The notes under the pieces are model-generated. The model was not told where the DNA came from. It did not search any database and saw only the letters and a program-made list of their open reading frames with translations. A stretch of DNA of 64,000 nucleotides, from positions 1 through 64,000 of the forward strand of contig CAYOEM010000005.1 of the NCBI GenBank assembly GCA_964402975.1, given 5' to 3'. This DNA is from CAMDKS01 sp964402975. Its GTDB lineage: Bacteria; Bdellovibrionota_B; Oligoflexia; Oligoflexales; RGVZ01. Of the stretch, positions 24,952-33,660 are shown one piece after another (the stretch's first letter is position 1; every line of letters starts with the position of its first letter). The position numbers were made by a program, and so were the translations under genes.

Positions 24952-26885
24952 CATCTCCCGTTGCACCAAAGCGTCGGGGAAAACCTTGGTTTCTCGCAAC
25001 CCAAATCCTGCGACTGATTTGGATTGATCCGCTGACGGTAATCTTCGTGGGCATTTTTTCAGTCCTGATTTTCTTGTTCTACACAACCAACTTTCGCCTG
25101 GAACTTGAGAACTTTTTTTACGACACCAGAATAAATTTAATGCCGCACACGGGATCTTCCACAGCCGTCTCAATTTTAGCCATCGATGACGCGAGCATTG
25201 AGAAACTGGAGGGAGACCAACTTCGCCTACGCAAGGACGCCAATAAGAAACCTTTTCTTGGCATTCGTCACATCACAACAACCGCCGGAATTCTGGCCAA
25301 TACCAAGGCAAAAGCCATCGTTCTTCTCATGCCAGAATATGCATTCCCACCCGACGATCCTGACTTCGCAGAAATCAGGGACATTGTAAAATACGACCCA
25401 CGCTTTGTTATTGGAACAATCGGATACAATCAACTTATACCAAATCTACGCGAGCTGCCTGTGGGCGTAGAGAGCATCAAAGATTCTCTAGCAGCAGCCG
25501 ACACGTTTCGCTCAAGGAGCAACGCTATCGTACGTAGTATGCCTTATTTAAGTTACCGAGGCCTGAAGCAGACTGCCAACTTACCAACCAAGGTGGCAAG
25601 CATGACAAATTCGGATTTCGCATTGCGGGCCGGGACGTATCTCATAAAATTCAACCCGCCAAGCCACTACCCCACCACAAAAATCGAGACACTGCTATTG
25701 GCTCCTGCGAAGGTCATGGACAGCTTTGATGGCCGTATCGTCGTGATCGGCTACTCAAGCCCAAGATCTTCCGGAGTCCAAACAACTGAGCAGGCTTTTG
25801 CCAACACGCCTTTAACTGGTTATGCGCCTACCAACCTTTCAGGCATCAGCACAACATATTTAATTGCCAACGCCATTGAGAATCTAAGTGTCGGTGAGAG
25901 CTTACGAATGCCTCCGGCATGGGTGACAATATCCCAGACGATTCTTGTGGCCGTGCTTTGCGGAGCCTCCTGGGAATTCGGCGGACTGTTTGCGACGCTT
26001 GCAACCGTCAGCATATGGATTAGTATTTTTGCAATCCATGCCTGTTTATACAGGTGGCTCAATCTTTCCGTTCCTTTGGCCGATACGTTCCTTGCGAGCG
26101 TCTTGGTGTCAATTTATTCCGCTTCAAGACGCATTCGACTGGACCTCAGATCGATCGCTGACCAGGAAGTCGCAACTGAAATAAAATCTGAACTCGCAAA
26201 ATTTCAATCATACTTTCTGAGTGGATTTTCGACCTGGGTCTCGGCAACCACCGAAACCATCACACATCTCGTGCGAAGCGAACGGCTCGGACCGAACACC
26301 GAACGAGCCAATCAAGCTCTTCACGAAAGATTATTTCTGGCTGCTTCTGATCTTAACGAATACCTGACCGGTATCAACCAACTTGCCGCAGCCGATGGAA
26401 ATACTGCGCCTGATGTCAGCGTAAATGAATTTGACGTTCGACAGTTATTGCACTCCGTTCTTCGACGCTTTGATGTAAAAGCCGAGTCTCGCGGCATAAA
26501 GTTTAATCTTGATATCGACGACCAAGTGGCCGTCATTAAATCCAACGTCCAATTCGTCGATGCGATATTATTTAACTTTATAAGTAACGCGGTCAAATAC
26601 GCGAACCGACAATCCACGGTAGAGATTCGGGTTTTTGCTCAACAAGGTCGGTACGTTGTTTTCTCTGTGACGGATGATGGCCCAGGCATCTCGCCAGAGC
26701 TTCAGGATCGCGTTTTCGAACGATTTTACCGCATAAACGATGAGCGCCTGTACGCCGCAAAGGGCACTGGCGTCGGCCTCTATCTATGTAAGTATTTCGC
26801 TGAGTCCTTAGGCGGACGCGTGGAGCTGGATAGTAGCATTGGCATCGGCAGCGAGTTCAGGGCGGTCTTACCATGGGAAAAGTAG
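24948..26885 (+). CDS. CHASE2-type sensor kinase with intact ATPase but degenerate H-box
   Basis: 645 residues: a membrane helix near 30-50, a large extracytoplasmic CHASE2-like domain (about 55-315), three membrane helices (about 325-400), then a kinase core. The HATPase domain is complete: N-box Asn547 in ISNAVKYA, G1 DDGPGIS (576-582), the F-box ERFYR, and G2 GTGVGLYL (606-613). In the dimerisation domain, however, the segment FLSGFSTWVSATT (423-435) aligns with the usual FLANMSHELRTPL, with Thr429 where the phospho-His should be and Arg and Pro also lost. So it should bind ATP but cannot phosphorylate itself at the normal site. It overlaps recJ by 4 and the next kinase gene by 13 bases. 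Confidence 0.85.
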   Translation: MTSPVAPKRRGKPWFLATQILRLIWIDPLTVIFVGIFSVLIFLFYTTNFRLELENFFYDTRINLMPHTGSSTAVSILAIDDASIEKLEGDQLRLRKDANKKPFLGIRHITTTAGILANTKAKAIVLLMPEYAFPPDDPDFAEIRDIVKYDPRFVIGTIGYNQLIPNLRELPVGVESIKDSLAAADTFRSRSNAIVRSMPYLSYRGLKQTANLPTKVASMTNSDFALRAGTYLIKFNPPSHYPTTKIETLLLAPAKVMDSFDGRIVVIGYSSPRSSGVQTTEQAFANTPLTGYAPTNLSGISTTYLIANAIENLSVGESLRMPPAWVTISQTILVAVLCGASWEFGGLFATLATVSIWISIFAIHACLYRWLNLSVPLADTFLASVLVSIYSASRRIRLDLRSIADQEVATEIKSELAKFQSYFLSGFSTWVSATTETITHLVRSERLGPNTERANQALHERLFLAASDLNEYLTGINQLAAADGNTAPDVSVNEFDVRQLLHSVLRRFDVKAESRGIKFNLDIDDQVAVIKSNVQFVDAILFNFISNAVKYANRQSTVEIRVFAQQGRYVVFSVTDDGPGISPELQDRVFERFYRINDERLYAAKGTGVGLYLCKYFAESLGGRVELDSSIGIGSEFRAVLPWEK

Positions 26886-28774
26886 CGCGAAAACTCGGGC
26901 CTTCGTGGCAAAGCACTTCAGCAGCATGGGTTCGTTTTGCAGCACCCGTTCTCACCGGACTGCTAGTCATATGGCTCATCATACACATCATGTATTTTGG
27001 TGGACCTCGCGAAAGCTTAGTTGCACGAACAGAAAGTGAAGTTTTACGATTTGCACTTCGCAACTCAGTGGGACTAGATGACCCAAGCGGAAATCATGTC
27101 ATCTCATTTTCTGCTACTAATTCTGACCTTAAAGTGACAAAGCGATCCCCACTTTCAGCACTCTCTGACGCACATATAACTGAGTACGCCAATGTTTTGG
27201 AGTATGTCGCAAGGCATAATCCAAAATGGATCGTTATTAGCTGGCTAACCCAGGCCCATCCCATGACACCAGAATACCTTGAACCCCTTACGTCGACTAT
27301 CGACAGACTTGGAATCCACGACCGCGTCACTCTAGCCTTAAATTTTTTCTCTTCTGGTACGATCGACCCGGATTTTGCGAGGCGATATAATGTCGTGGAA
27401 GCTCGTGATTGCTACCACGAGATAAATTTACACTGCTCATTTTCACCCGACTGGACTTGGATGCCACAACAGATCATGTCCAGGTTTCTGTCCGATCCAG
27501 ACAGATACACGTCTACAAACCTGCCCCATCACTTACCTAACATCATCCTCAACCTTCCTGACCTGAGATCTTTGCGTCAATTTAGCTTCCTCGATGCCCG
27601 AGAACCCGTTGCCAGTTCGATACCTGAAGGGTCCATAGTGTTCATCGGAAATAGTGCTGAACAAGACGTGATGTTCAGAGATAACAAGGAAGTGCTTCAG
27701 CGTACATACGTCGCCCAATCGACAATGAGCCACTCACTTCAAGCTGACGGCATTCCTTGGCACGTGTTTTGGGCATCTATGACGGCCATGCTTCTGGATA
27801 TGCGCATGGTTCAGGTCGCACCCATCTGGTTAGGTTATTTGTTGTGTCTGATATTTTTTACTCTGATTTCGTGGCTTGCTTTTCGAAGAATAGATCGAAT
27901 CAGCATCATTTTTTTCGTGTGCTGCGCCACTGGGTTACTATCATTCAATTTTTTTAGCATCCGTTATTTCCACTACTATCTTCCAGTAACACCCATTTTT
28001 ATCAGCTGCTTTGTAACGCTAACGTCATCTATCTTCCTTCGAATTGCCATGAACAATTACCGAAAATCAAGACTGCTCGCCGCCGCTCAGAGGGCCGACG
28101 AAGCGCGAGATCTAAAACAAAATTTTATACAATTAATTAGCCATAATTTAAACACGCCCATAGCCCAGCTTCGCGGTTTACTCGAACTTATGGTCGCCGA
28201 GACGCCGACAAATACATCCATATCGAATGCTCTTATCTTGGCAGATTTTGTTCGAGTAACGGCAAGAGCAACCCTTGCTACAAGCGCGATGCCGACTCGA
28301 ACTCCTTTAATTCAAATTTTGAATGTTAGTGACGTTTTGGGACGTTTTCTTGACGACGAATCTGCGTTTTTAGAACGCTTTGGAACCAAGGCGACTATCA
28401 TAGCACCATCCGAAATTCACGGCGGCGACAGCCCCCCACGACTGAAGCCGCTAGACGTGGACCTTATCTCAACCACTCTTTTGTGCGCTATTTTAATCGT
28501 TACGGCGGAACTGGAGTCATCGGAAGTGTCTATTACGACGCTTTCGTCACCAAGTCACAGTCATGATACAGATTTCATCCATATTGCCATCAAAGCTGCT
28601 GCGGACAGAGGCCCGCCCCCCCGACGTATTAATCCACCGCCTTTTATGATTGAGACATTAAATCGATACCTTGATACAGCCGCTGCCAGTGGACGCATAA
28701 CGATCCAAATTAGCTCTTCGGAAGCACTCATATCAATCAAAACAGGATCACTTCCGAACGGGACTAATCTTTAA
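26873..28774 (+). CDS. CHASE2-type sensor protein with intact H-box but degenerate ATPase
   Basis: 633 residues with the same plan as its upstream neighbour: a membrane helix (about 22-42), a CHASE2-like sensor region, three membrane helices (about 310-395) and a cytoplasmic tail. Here the H-box is good: LISHNLNTPIAQLRGLLEL, with His424 as the likely phospho-site. The following ATPase domain is broken: the position of the N-box reads TTLLCAILIVTAEL without its Asn, the G1 region reads AADRGPPPRR without DxGxG, and no G2 is found. It should accept phosphate but not bind ATP. The gene overlaps the intact-ATPase neighbour by 13 bases, arguing for a heteromeric kinase in which one subunit phosphorylates the other. 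Confidence 0.82.
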   Translation: MGKVARKLGPSWQSTSAAWVRFAAPVLTGLLVIWLIIHIMYFGGPRESLVARTESEVLRFALRNSVGLDDPSGNHVISFSATNSDLKVTKRSPLSALSDAHITEYANVLEYVARHNPKWIVISWLTQAHPMTPEYLEPLTSTIDRLGIHDRVTLALNFFSSGTIDPDFARRYNVVEARDCYHEINLHCSFSPDWTWMPQQIMSRFLSDPDRYTSTNLPHHLPNIILNLPDLRSLRQFSFLDAREPVASSIPEGSIVFIGNSAEQDVMFRDNKEVLQRTYVAQSTMSHSLQADGIPWHVFWASMTAMLLDMRMVQVAPIWLGYLLCLIFFTLISWLAFRRIDRISIIFFVCCATGLLSFNFFSIRYFHYYLPVTPIFISCFVTLTSSIFLRIAMNNYRKSRLLAAAQRADEARDLKQNFIQLISHNLNTPIAQLRGLLELMVAETPTNTSISNALILADFVRVTARATLATSAMPTRTPLIQILNVSDVLGRFLDDESAFLERFGTKATIIAPSEIHGGDSPPRLKPLDVDLISTTLLCAILIVTAELESSEVSITTLSSPSHSHDTDFIHIAIKAAADRGPPPRRINPPPFMIETLNRYLDTAAASGRITIQISSSEALISIKTGSLPNGTNL

Positions 28775-29486
28775 CGACAATTGTCCCTGCCAAACGGTCA
28801 TGCAAGGTTTGAAGTTTTGGATCAGAAAAAGCAATGAAGTAGCCCAATCCTAGCATCAGACCGGAAACCAGGGACCCCAAATATCGCACCAAAAATGTCT
28901 TCATGTCCGGTCGGCTTCGATTGGCCATTTCCACGTGGATTTTCATGATCTTTCGACCAATGGTGTAACCCCACTCATACTGCCAAAAAACAAAATAAAC
29001 ACCATATATGATTAGCCGAATCACATAAGTCAGCATCAAGTAGGTGGTCAGTCGAGTACTTAAAAATAAGAAACTACCAAATATTTCAAAAAATATTGCG
29101 GTCACTACCCACAATATGACGAAGTCGATAAAAACCGCCATAAATCGATCAGATATTGGAGCATAAACTGGTGGAGACCGCCGACTGTAGCGGGGCTTTT
29201 CCTTGAACATATCCGGGTGTATCAGTGGCTTATGATCACCCGGTGATGGATTTTGCGCTGCCTGCTTCTCGCCAGCTGGTTTTTCGACCTTACCTTCCGC
29301 AATAAACGGATTCTTATCCTCGTCAGTTAAGAGACCAGAGTCTTTCAGCGCGACCCAGTCCTGTTGCCCATCCTTGCGCACAAGTGACTCCAGTGACAAA
29401 GAGCCTTTTTTAAAAGCTGCCCGCACTTGATCATCACTACCTGGACCGACTTCTGTTGTACCGCGCTTCAGATACCATCCACTCAT
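28764..29486 (-). CDS. GYF_2 domain plus RDD-family membrane protein
   Basis: 240 residues. The N-terminal GYF_2 domain (about 3-55) starts SGWYLKRGTTEVGPGSDDQ and includes LVRKDGQQDWVAL, a pattern used for peptide binding. A charged linker follows, then the RDD domain (about 105-240) with its Arg-Asp signature in ISDRFMAVFIDFVIL, helices, and WGYTIGRKIMKIHV. RDD proteins are small membrane proteins, some linked to sodium or proton transport, most unknown. The start at 29486 (ATG) follows a GGGGTG ribosome-site-like run; the GTG three codons upstream is less likely. It meets the second kinase gene tail to tail, overlapping it by 11 bases. Confidence 0.85.
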   Translation of the reverse strand: MSGWYLKRGTTEVGPGSDDQVRAAFKKGSLSLESLVRKDGQQDWVALKDSGLLTDEDKNPFIAEGKVEKPAGEKQAAQNPSPGDHKPLIHPDMFKEKPRYSRRSPPVYAPISDRFMAVFIDFVILWVVTAIFFEIFGSFLFLSTRLTTYLMLTYVIRLIIYGVYFVFWQYEWGYTIGRKIMKIHVEMANRSRPDMKTFLVRYLGSLVSGLMLGLGYFIAFSDPKLQTLHDRLAGTIVVKD

Positions 29487-29783
29487 TAATGTCACCCCAA
29501 CCCAACATGATTTAGATCTCGTCAGCCCCCATTATCGCAAGGTCCTCTCTGGAAATCAAAGTCACGAAGGTCTCAATTCTATACCGCGAGTAAACTTTTG
29601 ATAGGTACGCCAAATTGGCAATCCTGGCCACGCAGCCCTACAACATACCGAAGTTACAACGTTTTATGAAATTCAGACTATTGGCAACGTTGGAATGTCA
29701 TTTGCATCCATCGGAGTCTGATGTGATCACGCCGGTCAAAAAGCCCAGAGAACGTGTGTTTGAAATTTTTTTCGGAGGTTTTC

Positions 29784-30365
29784 GTGTTTGAAACGCTTAT
29801 TTTGAAATCTCTACCTGGGCGACTGCGTCAGCATGTCGACTCGCTAATTCATGACGTATGGTCAGCGGAATCGGCTGAGCATCTGGACGTCACGGTTTTG
29901 GTTCCCAAAGGAATAACTGCGTTGGATACTTTAGATGACGATTCGGTGCATGTTTTAGTCCTTGATAGCAAAGCGAAGCTGGTTGGCTACGGTCGTATAT
30001 CGATGATTGATCGATACAAAATCCCAGATGAATTATCAGGTGACAGGATCGTGGGCACTCTCGATAAAGCTGCATATATTAGCCGCTTGGTGGTGCATCC
30101 AGCGTTCCGATCAAGAGGTATCTCTAGGCTGATTCACGCGATTCGATTGGACTTAGCAACAAAGAATGGTGCTTCTGACGTACTCGGTTGGGCTGTGGGT
30201 CCGCTTGCCGAACAAAACCTAGTAGCTCTGGGTTTTAAACCAATAAGGTCGAAGTCTGGATTCGTGACTCCATGGTACGAAACAAGTCGCACGGCAACGC
30301 TCATGCGGCTTGATCTTCAAAGCAAACTCAAAATCTGGAACGTATTCGACAAGATTGCCAACTAA
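29784..30365 (+). CDS. GNAT family N-acetyltransferase
   Basis: 193-residue acyltransferase of the GNAT fold. Motif A, which binds the acetyl-CoA pyrophosphate, is ISRLVVHPAFRSRGISRLIH (about residues 99-118), preceded by VHVLVLDSKAKLVGYGRI as the central strands. The start is a GTG at 29784 with GGAGG (29774-29778) 5 bases before it; an in-frame ATG-like reading from 29754 lacks a ribosome site. The substrate is not recognisable. The ribosome site lies inside a short 41-codon reading frame (29666-29791) that ends 5 bases into this gene. Confidence 0.8.
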   Translation: MFETLILKSLPGRLRQHVDSLIHDVWSAESAEHLDVTVLVPKGITALDTLDDDSVHVLVLDSKAKLVGYGRISMIDRYKIPDELSGDRIVGTLDKAAYISRLVVHPAFRSRGISRLIHAIRLDLATKNGASDVLGWAVGPLAEQNLVALGFKPIRSKSGFVTPWYETSRTATLMRLDLQSKLKIWNVFDKIAN

Positions 30366-30388
30366 CGGCAGACGTCTATCCCCACAAT

Positions 30389-30667
30389 TCAAGGTGTTCG
30401 TCGCTCGTTTCGCCTCTCCTTACGCTCGTCTTTTCGCCACTCCCGCATAACGTCACCACACTTATGCAGATCTTCTGGGGACGCAGCGCTACTTACACAG
30501 CTTCGGTGTTGCTGCAACTTTTGAAGCTGCTCGTCAATGCGGGCCAAGTGCTCCGCCTTTCTTTTCTCAAATTCACTGCTCTGCGCACTGACTCCATAAA
30601 AGCTGGTAGCCATCATCCCCAAGCCAAAAGCTGTCGCGAGCGTCACCGTCTTAATCGAATATTTCAT
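30389..30667 (-). CDS. Small exported charged protein (92 aa)
   Basis: Signal peptide to about residue 28 (FYGVSA), then a short helical, highly charged mature part: FEKRKAEHLARIDEQLQKLQQH, a Cys-containing stretch with two cysteines (RSCVSS and LHKCGD), and a basic tail KDERKERRNERRTP. The heptad-like run suggests a coiled coil or helical hairpin stapled by one disulfide in the periplasm. No family recognised; the overall look is faintly like Spy/CpxP chaperones but without their LTxxQ motif. Confidence 0.7.
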   Translation of the reverse strand: MKYSIKTVTLATAFGLGMMATSFYGVSAQSSEFEKRKAEHLARIDEQLQKLQQHRSCVSSAASPEDLHKCGDVMREWRKDERKERRNERRTP

Positions 30668-30737
30668 GATTTAGATCCCCCTATTAGCGCATCTCAGCAT
30701 TGTAACACGGCGGATATTTTGAGCTCAACACAACCCC

Positions 30738-31802
30738 CTAGCTGCGGGCCCGCAGATACTGATTTGGCCAAGCAATTGTCTCGCCAAGCTCTCTCGCGGC
30801 TTTTAATGGGAAATAAGGGTCCCTAAGAAACTCGCGTCCAATCATAACGGCGTCAGCAAAACCGCTGCGCAAAATCTCCTCGGCTTGCGTCCCGGACGTA
30901 ATCAAACCTACGGCGGCCGTCGGTATTTCAACCTGACTTCTTATGCCTTGGGCTAATGGAACTTGAAAACCCGGCGTCACAGGAATTTTAGCGTTGGGCA
31001 ACAGTCCACCGCTAGAAACATCAATCAAATCGACACCGAGCAACTTAAGCTGCTTGGACAAGACAATACTTTGCTCTAGATCCCAGCCCCCCTCCACCCA
31101 GTCAACGCCCGAGATACGCACAAAGACGGGAAGTTCAGATGGCCACACCTCGCGTACGGAACGCGCCACCCGCAAGGGGAAACGCATGCGATTGTCCAAT
31201 GAGCCGCCGTATGCGTCTTTACGTTGATTTGTGAGGGGGGATAAGAATTCGTGCAGGAGGTAACCGTGCGCCATATGGATCTCAATAATCTGGAAACCAG
31301 CAACGAGCGCTCTTTGTGCCGCAGAATGAAACGACTTAACCATATCATCCAGATCGCTCTCCGACATAGACCGGGGCACAGGATAGCCATGGTCAAAGGC
31401 GATTGCACTTGGAGCCACGATATCCCACCCGACTTCTATTGGCTTTCCCCCATTCCAAGGCTCAGCGGTTCCTGCTTTGCGTCCTGCGTGCGCCAACTGA
31501 ATGCCAGCAACTGAACCTGAGGACTTCAGAAAGCTTGTAATTTGCTTAAAAGCTTCAGCTTGCTCGTCATTCCAGATGCCTGTGTCCGATGGTGAAATTC
31601 TTCCGTGACTGGACACGGCCGTAGCTTCCACCATAACGAGCCCTGCTCCTCCGACTGCCCGAGCACCAAGGTGCACGAGGTGCCACGCACCGGCGACACC
31701 ATCTTGGGCAGAGTACTGGCACATCGGCGAAACAAAAATACGATTTTTGATTTCAAGTCCCCGCAGCCTGAATGGCTGAAAAAGCTTTGTTACAGTGCTC
31801 AT
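30738..31802 (-). CDS. NADH:flavin oxidoreductase, Old Yellow Enzyme family (YqjM/NamA-like)
   Basis: 354-residue FMN-dependent TIM-barrel ene-reductase that reduces activated C=C bonds with NAD(P)H. The N-terminus has NRIFVSPMCQYSAQDG, including the Cys and Tyr typical of the thermophilic-like/YqjM subclass. IQLAHAGRKAG carries FMN- and substrate-binding residues; HMAHGYLLHEFLSPLTNQR, RISGVDWVEGGWD, and the phosphate-binding GLITSGTQAEEILRSG complete the barrel. I start at the ATG at 31802, preceded by AAGGA, not six codons upstream. It stands alone with no pathway context; physiological substrate unknown. Confidence 0.92.
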   Translation of the reverse strand: MSTVTKLFQPFRLRGLEIKNRIFVSPMCQYSAQDGVAGAWHLVHLGARAVGGAGLVMVEATAVSSHGRISPSDTGIWNDEQAEAFKQITSFLKSSGSVAGIQLAHAGRKAGTAEPWNGGKPIEVGWDIVAPSAIAFDHGYPVPRSMSESDLDDMVKSFHSAAQRALVAGFQIIEIHMAHGYLLHEFLSPLTNQRKDAYGGSLDNRMRFPLRVARSVREVWPSELPVFVRISGVDWVEGGWDLEQSIVLSKQLKLLGVDLIDVSSGGLLPNAKIPVTPGFQVPLAQGIRSQVEIPTAAVGLITSGTQAEEILRSGFADAVMIGREFLRDPYFPLKAARELGETIAWPNQYLRARS

Positions 31803-31979
31803 GTGAAGCAATCCTTCCAAAATCTATCGACGAAGAAAACTATACTGTAACCCACCCAGTCGATGCCCGCAAAAAACTTTGCCCAGATTTAGTATTGACT
31901 GGCAAGCGATGATCCAGTTGAGCTAAACTAGGGTCGTGCGGGTCCTTTCTTCAACTCTGTCGAGCGAGTTTCAAACCGG

Positions 31980-32615
31980 ATGACCTTACGGCAAGATCTT
32001 CTCTCAGCTCTTCGATCATACGAGACCACGTGGTGTCTGCCCAAAGCGAGTTATGAGCTCCGCGACAGCTCTTTCGATACGACCACTGCCGTCCTTTTTA
32101 GAGAGTTCGTCCAGCATCATGCAAAATGTTTCGACCGCTCGAATATGCCAGGTCACATTACCGGATCGGCTTTAGTTCTAAACCAGGATTTGTCAAAGGT
32201 ACTACTGACTCATCACAAGAAGCTAGGTATGTGGCTTCAACTCGGCGGGCACGCGGACGGGCACCATATCGCTCACGAAGTGGCCATGACCGAGGCCCTC
32301 GAAGAATCGGGCCTGAAAGGCCTTGAGTTTCTAAATTACGAACGCGACATCTTCGGCACGAGCACGGCTTATCCGCCTATTCCGTTTGATCTGGATCGTC
32401 ATTTAATTCCTGCCAATCACCGGGATGCCGAGCACTATCACTACGATGTAAGATATCTGCTGATATCAGCGACGCCGTCTGCCCCTATCGTTTCGGACGA
32501 ATCCCATGACGTGGGCTGGTTCACATTTGAGCAGGCTCGAAAATTGACCCGTGAGGCCAGCATGCTTCGACAATTTTCTAAGGTTGAGTGGATTAAAAAA
32601 TCCTTAAAATTATAG
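31980..32615 (+). CDS. Nudix hydrolase family protein with variant Nudix box
   Basis: 211 residues. The Nudix fold is clear from ITGSALVLNQDLSKVLLTHHKKLGMWLQLGGHADG and the helix AMTEALEESGL with the conserved EExGL ending. Compared with the consensus GX5EX7REUXEEXGU, the first Glu position holds His and the Arg of RE is Thr, so two consensus residues differ while the EE metal-binding pair is kept. An N-terminal helical region of about 55 residues precedes the domain. A second conserved-looking stretch is HRDAEHYHYDVRYLL. Substrate unknown. The ribosome site is weak. Stand-alone gene. Confidence 0.8.
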   Translation: MTLRQDLLSALRSYETTWCLPKASYELRDSSFDTTTAVLFREFVQHHAKCFDRSNMPGHITGSALVLNQDLSKVLLTHHKKLGMWLQLGGHADGHHIAHEVAMTEALEESGLKGLEFLNYERDIFGTSTAYPPIPFDLDRHLIPANHRDAEHYHYDVRYLLISATPSAPIVSDESHDVGWFTFEQARKLTREASMLRQFSKVEWIKKSLKL

Positions 32616-32728
32616 CTAATTAGGCTAACCCCCAAGCCAAGAGAGACTGCGTCTTACACTCTTGACAGGCTGCAATTGAGCCTTATTCTACCAAAGCGAC
32701 TTTAACCCAGTTGAGGCAACAAATTGGC

Positions 32729-33655
32729 ATGGCTGACTACTACGAAACCTTAGGTGTAAAAAAGGGCGCCACGGAAGACGAAATCAAAAAGTCTTATCGA
32801 AAACTCGCCATGAAATTTCACCCGGATCGAAATCCCGGCAATAAGATGGCTGAGGATAAATTTAAAAAGATCAGTGAAGCTTACGCCGTGCTGAGCGACA
32901 CGGAAAAACGTCGCCAGTATGACACCTTTGGTGATCAAAAATTCCATCAGAATTTTAGTCAAGAGGACATCTTCCGCGGTGCTGACTTCAGAAATATTTT
33001 CACGGACGCTGGCTTTGATGGCTCTGATATTTTTAGCCGAATTTTTGGCGCTGGTTTCGCCGGTGGGTTTGGTGGACAAGGATTTGGCGGGCCAGGTTTT
33101 GGTGGCCGCGGCGGATTCGGCGGCCCTCCACCAAAAGGACAGGATATCGAATATCCTATTACCATCTCCTTTCAGGAAGCTTTTAAGGGAGCTGAACGAC
33201 ACGTGGCCTTCAGCCTGTCGGACGGCTCATCTCGAGATCTAACCATTAAGATACCAGCTGGTGTCGCTGATGGTGGCCGGCTACGAGTGGCTGGTAAAGG
33301 CATTGGCAGTCCTCACGGTGGAGCTCCCGGGGACTTGTACGTCATCGTGACCGTCTCCTCTCATCCCAGTTTTGCCCGAAGCGGAAGTGACATCGACGGC
33401 CGGTTAAAGCTAAAGCTCTCAGAAGCTCTGCGGGGCTGCTCCAAGGACGTTGACACGCTAGACGGTCCCAAAAAAATAAAAATTCCCGCCGCAGTAAAGC
33501 CAGGCACGAAGATACGTCTGAAAAATTTGGGCTTTCCTGTTCCGGGAAAAGGTGTTCGGGGTGACTTTTTCGCCGTGGTGGAATACGACGTGCCAGAGAG
33601 TTTAAGCGAGCACCAAATGGTCGCGGTAGAAAAACTGGCGGAGGCTGGACTTTAA
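32729..33655 (+). CDS. cbpA: DnaJ-class co-chaperone (CbpA-like, no zinc finger)
   Basis: 308-residue J-protein. The J-domain (residues 1-70) carries the HPD motif in KFHPDRNPG and activates DnaK's ATPase. A Gly/Phe-rich linker (about 110-138) is full of GFGG repeats. Two C-terminal beta-barrel substrate-binding domains follow. The four CxxCxGxG zinc repeats of DnaJ proper are absent, so this is a type II protein like CbpA. The start is the ATG at 32729, giving the usual MADYYETLGV; an in-frame codon six positions upstream is less likely. It is transcribed alone and converges on the phosphatase gene. Confidence 0.92.
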   Translation: MADYYETLGVKKGATEDEIKKSYRKLAMKFHPDRNPGNKMAEDKFKKISEAYAVLSDTEKRRQYDTFGDQKFHQNFSQEDIFRGADFRNIFTDAGFDGSDIFSRIFGAGFAGGFGGQGFGGPGFGGRGGFGGPPPKGQDIEYPITISFQEAFKGAERHVAFSLSDGSSRDLTIKIPAGVADGGRLRVAGKGIGSPHGGAPGDLYVIVTVSSHPSFARSGSDIDGRLKLKLSEALRGCSKDVDTLDGPKKIKIPAAVKPGTKIRLKNLGFPVPGKGVRGDFFAVVEYDVPESLSEHQMVAVEKLAEAGL

Positions 33656-33660
33656 CAAGA

